A stretch of 9,837 bases of DNA from Candidatus Omnitrophota bacterium (lineage in GTDB: Bacteria > Omnitrophota > Gorgyraeia > Zapsychrales > JANLHA01), in the NCBI GenBank assembly GCA_024653845.1, contig JANLHA010000312.1, forward strand, positions 1-9,837, given 5' to 3'. The position numbers and the translations under genes were made by a program. Below the pieces are notes generated by a model that saw nothing but the letters and a program-made list of their open reading frames with translations, made no database searches and was not told where the DNA came from. Shown here one piece after another: positions 5,462 to 9,837 of the stretch. The number at the start of each line of letters is the position of its first letter. The stretch's first letter is position 1.

Positions 5462-7786
5462 ATGCTTAAATCCTTTTTAAGAAGTTTTTTCTTCATTCTT
5501 CTATTTTCTTTCTGCACTCAGATCCCTTGCGGCAATGCTGCCGACGAGCCTGTGGTCGTTTCTTCAGAGAAGAAAATGGTTAAGGGCGTTGAAGTTAAAG
5601 GAAATAAAACCATAGGGCTCTCAACCATTTTGACCAAGATCAAAACACGGGTCGGCCAGGAATATTTGCAATCCGTCATTAGTGATGATCTCAAACGGCT
5701 CTATAACACCGGATATTTTGCAGACGTTAGTGTTGACCGTCAAGAATACGAAGGTGGGTTCAAAGTCATTTTCTATGTTGTTGAGAAACCCATTGTGGAT
5801 AAGGTCACATTTTCCAAAATCCGTTTCTTTAAGCCGCGTCATTTTTTGCGAAAGATGGAAACCAAAGAAGGTAAATTTCTAGACAGCAAAGCCTTGAATG
5901 ACGATGTCCAGATGATTCAGGATATGTACATTCAAAAAGGATTAACGTTGGCCACTGTTGATGTTGAAAAGAATATTGATGAACTGACCAACAAGGCTAA
6001 CGTGCACTTCGTTATTAAGGAAGGCGGTAAAATCAAAATCAAACGCATCGATGTGGAAGGAAACCTTTCCTTCCGTGACAAAAAGATTTTGAAAATCATC
6101 AAAACCCGCAAAGACACTCTTTTTACTTCTGGATACTTGAAAGAAGAATTGCTTCAGGAAGATATGGAGCGTATCAAATCTTTTTATGAGCAAAATGGAT
6201 TCATCAATGCTCAAGCCAAAGTGGATTATGAATATCTTGACGATAATCGGCTTGTTGTAAAGATTTCGATTGAAGAAGGCAATCAGTATTATGTGGAAAC
6301 CGTTGAAATTGCCGGTAATAAAGTTGCAACCGACGAAGAGATCCTTAATGCTATGAAAGAGGTTCGCGTGGGAGGAGTTTTCAGCCGCGAGAAGCTCACG
6401 GTTGATTTGTCTAGCATTCGTACACTTTACTTTGATAAAGGACATATTTTTGCTCAAGTGCAAGAATCCACGTCATTGAATTCTGAGACAGGTAAGGTGC
6501 AAATTCGGCTCGATGTCGATGAGGGAGACTTGGCTTATATTAACAAAATCAAGGTCCAGGGAAATGACCGCACTCGTGACATTGTTATCCGTCGAGAGTT
6601 GAGGCTTTATCCTGGCGAACAGTTTGATGGAGAAAAATTGCGTCGCAGCAAGCAGCGGTTGAATAATCTTGGATATTTTGAAGATGTCAGTTATGACATT
6701 GAAGATACCGATCAGCCTAATAAGAAAGATCTGGTTGTGCAAGTCAAAGAAGCGAAGACGGGAACATTCAGTTTTGGTGGCGGGTATAGCACTGTCGATC
6801 AGTTGGTTGGGTTTATCCAAATTGAACAGAAGAATTTTGATTTCGCCAATTGGCCAACATTTGTCGGGGGCGGCCAGGATTTGTCTCTGCGCGCGGAAAC
6901 AGGATCCACCCGAAACAATCTGCGTTTGAGTTTCACAGAGCCTTGGCTTTTTGATTATCCCATTTCTGGCGGATTTGATGCCTATCGCAGTGAGCGAGAG
7001 AAAGAACAAGATGTCGGTTTTGCTTATGACGAAAAACGTTTGGGTGGCAACTTGCGTTTAGGAAAACAATTTAATGATTATGTGTCGGGAGGCCTTACTT
7101 ATCGACGAGAAATCATCACGGTTGATAATTTTGATAGCAATGTTTCAGCGGCCCTTTTGGCGGAAGAGGGAGAAAATACGGTCAGCAGTGTGGGTTTGAC
7201 GCTTTCGCGGGATACACGAGACAATATTTTCAGTCCGACCAAGGGTTTGCTTTTGACAGGAACAACAGATGTGGCGGGTGGTCCTTTTGCCGGGGACAAA
7301 GATTTCTATCGTTTGAATGCGTTGGGTAGTTATAATATTCCTTTAAAATTTAACTCTGTGCTGGAATTGCGTACACGTGTTGGAATTGCCAATGCGTATG
7401 GAGACTCATCAAGTGTTCCTATTTTTGAAAGATTTTTTGCGGGTGGCGCGCGCAGCATTCGTGGTTACAACGAACGTCAAGTCGGACCTTTGGATCCCAT
7501 TACAGAGGACCCCATCGGTGGCGAGAGCCTGCTTGTCGGAAATCTTGAATACACAGTTCCTTTGATTGATTTTCTCAAATTGGCCGCGTTTTTAGATGGC
7601 GGTAATGTGTGGAGCACTCTTGAAGATTTCGCATCGGGGGATTATAAGTATGGTACGGGTTTGGGGTTGAGAGTTAAAACCCCAATTGGTCCAGTCAATT
7701 TGGACTATGGTTATCCTTTGAGTGATGAACCCGGCGAAGAAGAGCGTTCGGGTAAATTTTATTTCAGTGTGAGTCGAGGTTTCTAA
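5462..7786 (+). CDS. bamA: Outer membrane protein assembly factor BamA (Omp85)
   Basis: BamA is the core of the machine that folds beta-barrel proteins into the outer membrane. From ATG 5462 it has 774 residues: a signal peptide (about 1-26, hydrophobic FFFILLFSF core, likely cut after GNA), five POTRA domains (roughly 38-110, 113-189, 190-275, 276-356, 357-430), and a barrel from about 432 to the end. The barrel has FTEPWLF (491-497), the strand LTLSRDTRDN with FSPTKG (579-595), the loop-6 motif RSIRGY (664-669) and a C-terminal strand ending in aromatic Phe774. ATG 5462 puts the signal peptide at the N-terminus but has no good ribosome site (AGG only two bases away). In-frame alternatives are TTG 5441, with AGG six bases upstream, and ATG 5420, inside dnaB. 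A perfect promoter immediately upstream suggests a leaderless transcript from 5462. Confidence 0.96.
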   Translation: MLKSFLRSFFFILLFSFCTQIPCGNAADEPVVVSSEKKMVKGVEVKGNKTIGLSTILTKIKTRVGQEYLQSVISDDLKRLYNTGYFADVSVDRQEYEGGFKVIFYVVEKPIVDKVTFSKIRFFKPRHFLRKMETKEGKFLDSKALNDDVQMIQDMYIQKGLTLATVDVEKNIDELTNKANVHFVIKEGGKIKIKRIDVEGNLSFRDKKILKIIKTRKDTLFTSGYLKEELLQEDMERIKSFYEQNGFINAQAKVDYEYLDDNRLVVKISIEEGNQYYVETVEIAGNKVATDEEILNAMKEVRVGGVFSREKLTVDLSSIRTLYFDKGHIFAQVQESTSLNSETGKVQIRLDVDEGDLAYINKIKVQGNDRTRDIVIRRELRLYPGEQFDGEKLRRSKQRLNNLGYFEDVSYDIEDTDQPNKKDLVVQVKEAKTGTFSFGGGYSTVDQLVGFIQIEQKNFDFANWPTFVGGGQDLSLRAETGSTRNNLRLSFTEPWLFDYPISGGFDAYRSEREKEQDVGFAYDEKRLGGNLRLGKQFNDYVSGGLTYRREIITVDNFDSNVSAALLAEEGENTVSSVGLTLSRDTRDNIFSPTKGLLLTGTTDVAGGPFAGDKDFYRLNALGSYNIPLKFNSVLELRTRVGIANAYGDSSSVPIFERFFAGGARSIRGYNERQVGPLDPITEDPIGGESLLVGNLEYTVPLIDFLKLAAFLDGGNVWSTLEDFASGDYKYGTGLGLRVKTPIGPVNLDYGYPLSDEPGEEERSGKFYFSVSRGF

Positions 7787-7792
7787 TCAAAC

Positions 7793-7799
7793 AAGGAGG
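7793..7799 (+). promoter_or_regulatory. skp ribosome binding site favouring GTG 7806
   Basis: AAGGAGG directly abuts ATG 7800 (no spacing) but lies six bases before the in-frame GTG 7806. The same GGAGGATGAAA string precedes ssb and rpsR, where the real start is likewise a few bases downstream. Confidence 0.6.
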
Positions 7800-7805
7800 A
7801 TGAAA

Positions 7806-8324
7806 GTGAAAATTTTTAAAGTTTTGACAGTATTTATTTTAGCCGCGATATTCTTAACGGTCGGTTTTCGAGGTGAAGCGACCGCTGCAGGAAAAATTGG
7901 ATTCGTGGATCTGAGCAAAATTTTCGACGGATATCAAAAAACAAAAGAATACGACGAGGTTTTAGGAAAAAAACAAGCCGAGTATGAAAAAAGTAGAAAT
8001 GCAAAAATCGAGAAATTGAAAGAAGCGCAAGGGAAATTGGCTTTGCTCAAAGAGTCTGAGAAAGAAAAAGCTGGGAAAGAAATGGAACAAATGAAGTCGG
8101 ATCTTTTGACATATGATCAAGCCGAAAGAACCGAATTGACCAAAGACCGAGATGAAAAAATTCGTGAAATTTTGCTCGAGATTGAAAAACAGGTGAGCGA
8201 ATTTGCGAAAAAAGAAGGTTATGATTTTATCATTAATGATCGTGTTCTGATTTATTCCAATGATGCATTGGATATCACCGAACCCATTTTAAAACAATTG
8301 AATGCCGGTTATACCAAAAAGTAA
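7806..8324 (+). CDS. skp: Periplasmic chaperone, OmpH/Skp family
   Basis: Skp-family proteins form tentacled trimers that carry unfolded outer-membrane proteins across the periplasm to BamA. From GTG 7806 the product has 172 residues: a signal peptide (about 1-28: KIFK, hydrophobic stretch 7-20, probable cut near ATAA), a beta segment GKIGFVDLSKIFDGYQ (29-44) typical of the mature N-terminus, a long charged coiled coil (about 45-135) rich in Lys and Glu, and the closing strand region YDFIINDRVLIYSNDALDIT (139-158) then EPILKQLN (159-166). ATG 7800 would add two residues but touches the ribosome site, so GTG 7806 is preferred. It follows bamA by 19 bases and precedes lpxD, the same bamA-skp-lpxD order as in many Gram-negatives. 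Confidence 0.93.
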   Translation: MKIFKVLTVFILAAIFLTVGFRGEATAAGKIGFVDLSKIFDGYQKTKEYDEVLGKKQAEYEKSRNAKIEKLKEAQGKLALLKESEKEKAGKEMEQMKSDLLTYDQAERTELTKDRDEKIREILLEIEKQVSEFAKKEGYDFIINDRVLIYSNDALDITEPILKQLNAGYTKK

Positions 8325-8341
8325 AATCGTAGCATTTTTTG

Positions 8342-8389
8342 ACAAGCCTCAATCTTGATTCAAACAGGATTGGGGTTTGTTGTTGCAGG
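8342..8389 (+). terminator. Hairpin with T-rich 3' side between skp and lpxD
   Basis: Bases 8342-8354 pair with 8368-8380 as 13 consecutive pairs, two of them G-U, around a 13-base loop. The GC-rich core is CCTCAATC against GATTGGGG, followed by TTTGTTGTTG. This resembles an intrinsic terminator with an imperfect U-tract, 17 bases after the skp stop. It could be an attenuator or an mRNA-stability element separating bamA-skp from lpxD-lpxC. I found no convincing promoter between it and lpxD, so complete termination seems unlikely. Confidence 0.45.
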
Positions 8390-8397
8390 ATGTTTGA

Positions 8398-9447
8398 ATG
8401 CGTAAAACATTAAAAGAGATTGCCCAGCTACTCGATGGAGAGATCGACGGAGATCCTAACTTGGTCGTCACCGGCCTCTCCGGGATCAAAGAGGCGAAGA
8501 AGGGTGATTTGACTTTTTTGGCTAATTCCAAATATCTTTCTTTGGTCAACCAGACTCAAGCCACAGCCATTTTGATTTCACCTGATGTGAAAGTTAAAGG
8601 GGTCGCCTCAATCAAGACCACCGATCCTTCTTTTGCATTTGCAAAAGTTGCAGAGCTGATGAATGAGAAAATGATACCTTCTTTTTTGGGTATCCACGAA
8701 AAAGCCCATATTGCTCAAGGTGCTCAAATTGGCCGAGAAACCAATATCGGCCCGTTTGCGGTCGTTGAGGCTGGCGCCCAAATAGGAGATCGCACCACCA
8801 TTCACAGCGGATGTTATATTGGTTCACAAACCGTGATCGGTGAAGATTGTTTAGTTTATTCGAATGTGAGTATTCGTGAGAAAGTTCAAATCGGTCATCG
8901 TGTTATTATTCATAGTGGGACTGTGATCGGATCGGATGGATTTGGTTTTGTGGATGTCAAAGGGGCGCATCATAAGATTCCGCAAATTGGAATTGTGGTC
9001 ATCGAAGATGATGTTGAAATCGGGGCTAATGTGACGATAGATCGAGCCCGGTTCGAGAAGACAGTGATTGGTCGAGGAACAAAGATTGATAATCTTGTCC
9101 AAATCGCTCACAATGTAAAAGTTGGTCAGAATTGTATCATCGCTGCGCAAGCTGGAGTTGCGGGAAGTAGTGTGATTGAAGATGGTGTCACGTTAGCAGG
9201 ACAAGTGGGAGTAGCAGGACATTTGACAATCGGCAAAGGTGCGATCGTTGGGGGGCAGGCAGGGGTAACCAGCTCGGTGGATCCTTATACCGTTGTTTCT
9301 GGTTATCCGGCCAAACCGCACGCTCATGCCAAACGAGTCAATGCGTGTTTGCAAAAATTACCGGAATATGTGAAGACCATTAAAGAATTAGAAAAAAAGA
9401 TCGAAAAGCTAGAGCAGGGTAAAAAAACGAGACGAAAAAATGAGTGA
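8398..9447 (+). CDS. lpxD: UDP-3-O-(3-hydroxyacyl)glucosamine N-acyltransferase
   Basis: LpxD adds the second 3-hydroxyacyl chain, from acyl-ACP, to the amino group of the UDP-glucosamine intermediate in lipid A synthesis at the cytoplasmic side of the inner membrane. The 349-residue length is normal. Domains: N-terminal uridine-binding domain (about 1-98) with KKGDLTFLANSKY (34-46); hexapeptide-repeat left-handed beta helix (about 100-300) with GSDGFGF (178-184) and the catalytic His238 in QIAHNVKVG (235-243); and a C-terminal helical, strongly basic tail with coiled-coil character (about 315-349). AGGA at 8387-8390 lies seven bases before ATG 8398; another ATG overlaps it (8390) but is out of frame and stops after seven codons. 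The end overlaps lpxC by eight bases. Confidence 0.97.
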   Translation: MRKTLKEIAQLLDGEIDGDPNLVVTGLSGIKEAKKGDLTFLANSKYLSLVNQTQATAILISPDVKVKGVASIKTTDPSFAFAKVAELMNEKMIPSFLGIHEKAHIAQGAQIGRETNIGPFAVVEAGAQIGDRTTIHSGCYIGSQTVIGEDCLVYSNVSIREKVQIGHRVIIHSGTVIGSDGFGFVDVKGAHHKIPQIGIVVIEDDVEIGANVTIDRARFEKTVIGRGTKIDNLVQIAHNVKVGQNCIIAAQAGVAGSSVIEDGVTLAGQVGVAGHLTIGKGAIVGGQAGVTSSVDPYTVVSGYPAKPHAHAKRVNACLQKLPEYVKTIKELEKKIEKLEQGKKTRRKNE

Positions 9448-9837
9448 AAAACAAAAAACGATTCGGCAGCCCATCTTTTTGAAAGGATGGGGGCTACATA
9501 CCGGATGTGAAGTGGAAGTCCAATTGAAGCCTTCTGCGGAAGGAACCGGAATTCAGTTCCAGCGTATCGATCTTCCTGAGCAGCCGATCATTAAGGCCAC
9601 TTATGAAAACGCCGTAACAAACCCGACGATCCCGCGATGCACCTCCATTTCCAAGTCAGGAGCAACCATTCATACTGTCGAGCATCTTTTGAGTGTTTTG
9701 TCAGGTTTGGGGATTGATAATCTCCTTGTTGAAATCAATGGACCTGAGTTGCCAGGTTTGGATGGAAGCGGTTTGGAATTCCTTAAGGCAATTCAGAAAG
9801 CTGGAACGCTTGAGCAATCACAGGAGAGAGAATATTT
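9440..9837 (+). CDS. lpxC: UDP-3-O-acyl-N-acetylglucosamine deacetylase LpxC, N-terminal part
   Basis: LpxC is the zinc enzyme for the committed step of lipid A synthesis, removing acetate from UDP-3-O-acyl-GlcNAc before LpxD acts. The 132 visible residues contain GWGLHTG (16-22), which corresponds to the family's GxGLHTG, and TVEHLLSVLSGLGIDNLLVE (79-98), carrying the catalytic Glu81 and zinc ligand His82, then INGPELPGLDGSGLEFLKAI (99-118), a hallmark of domain I. The reading frame is open at the right edge; domain II and any C-terminal FabZ fusion, known in several phyla, lie outside. ATG 9440 overlaps the lpxD stop by eight bases, with no clear ribosome site, implying translational coupling and a matched supply of two consecutive pathway enzymes. 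Position 17 is Trp, where small aliphatic residues are more usual. Confidence 0.95.
   Translation, partial: MSEKQKTIRQPIFLKGWGLHTGCEVEVQLKPSAEGTGIQFQRIDLPEQPIIKATYENAVTNPTIPRCTSISKSGATIHTVEHLLSVLSGLGIDNLLVEINGPELPGLDGSGLEFLKAIQKAGTLEQSQEREY

Noticed and set aside
5942..7009. Long open frames on the minus strand opposite bamA.
   Set aside because: They mirror the codon pattern of a clear, full-length bamA, lack ribosome sites and recognisable motifs, and are shadows.
8339..8367. A TTGACA at 8339-8344 upstream of lpxD, as a possible second promoter.
   Set aside because: No hexamer resembling TATAAT occurs at spacings of 15-19 bases, and the sequence forms the 5' arm of the hairpin instead.

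Overview
The window is a dense, single-strand block of bacterial housekeeping genes, all on the + strand, with no gene-free stretch longer than about 75 bases. I see no tRNA, rRNA, CRISPR array, insertion sequence or phage-like segment. The organism is a Gram-negative (diderm) bacterium: it carries the outer-membrane insertase BamA, the periplasmic chaperone Skp/OmpH and the lipid A enzymes LpxD and LpxC. Moderate GC, frequent GTG/TTG starts, a CTC-type L25 and the gene order rplY-pth-rpsF-ssb-rpsR-rplI-dnaB followed by bamA-skp-lpxD-lpxC would fit the PVC/Omnitrophota part of the tree, but this placement is an inference and needs a phylogeny.

Layout. Bases 1-135 hold the C-terminal end of a left-handed beta-helix acetyltransferase, most likely GlmU, followed by prs (PRPP synthetase). 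GlmU makes UDP-GlcNAc, the precursor of peptidoglycan and lipid A; Prs makes the nucleotide precursor PRPP. Next come rplY (ribosomal protein L25/CTC) and pth (peptidyl-tRNA hydrolase). A classic block then runs rpsF (S6), ssb, rpsR (S18), rplI (L9) and dnaB (replicative helicase), with dnaB starting inside the end of rplI. From 5462 the cargo changes to the envelope: bamA, skp/ompH, lpxD and the beginning of lpxC, which runs off the right edge.

How the genes work together. The left part supplies precursors and translation/replication parts. The right part builds the outer membrane: BamA folds beta-barrels, Skp escorts them through the periplasm, and LpxC and LpxD carry out early lipid A steps. 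GlmU at the far left feeds the same lipid A pathway.

I found no novel multi-gene system; gene content is ordinary. The points worth a second look are mostly regulatory or residue-level. A consensus-perfect sigma70-type promoter (TTGACA, 17-base spacer, TATAAT) sits at the dnaB/bamA junction and predicts a start of transcription on the A of the bamA ATG, i.e. a leaderless bamA mRNA. Several Shine-Dalgarno sites abut or overlap a decoy ATG. The PRPP-binding loop of Prs has Ala where most bacterial enzymes have Asp. SSB lacks the usual acidic-Pro-Phe tip. Hairpins lie upstream of rpsF and between skp and lpxD.
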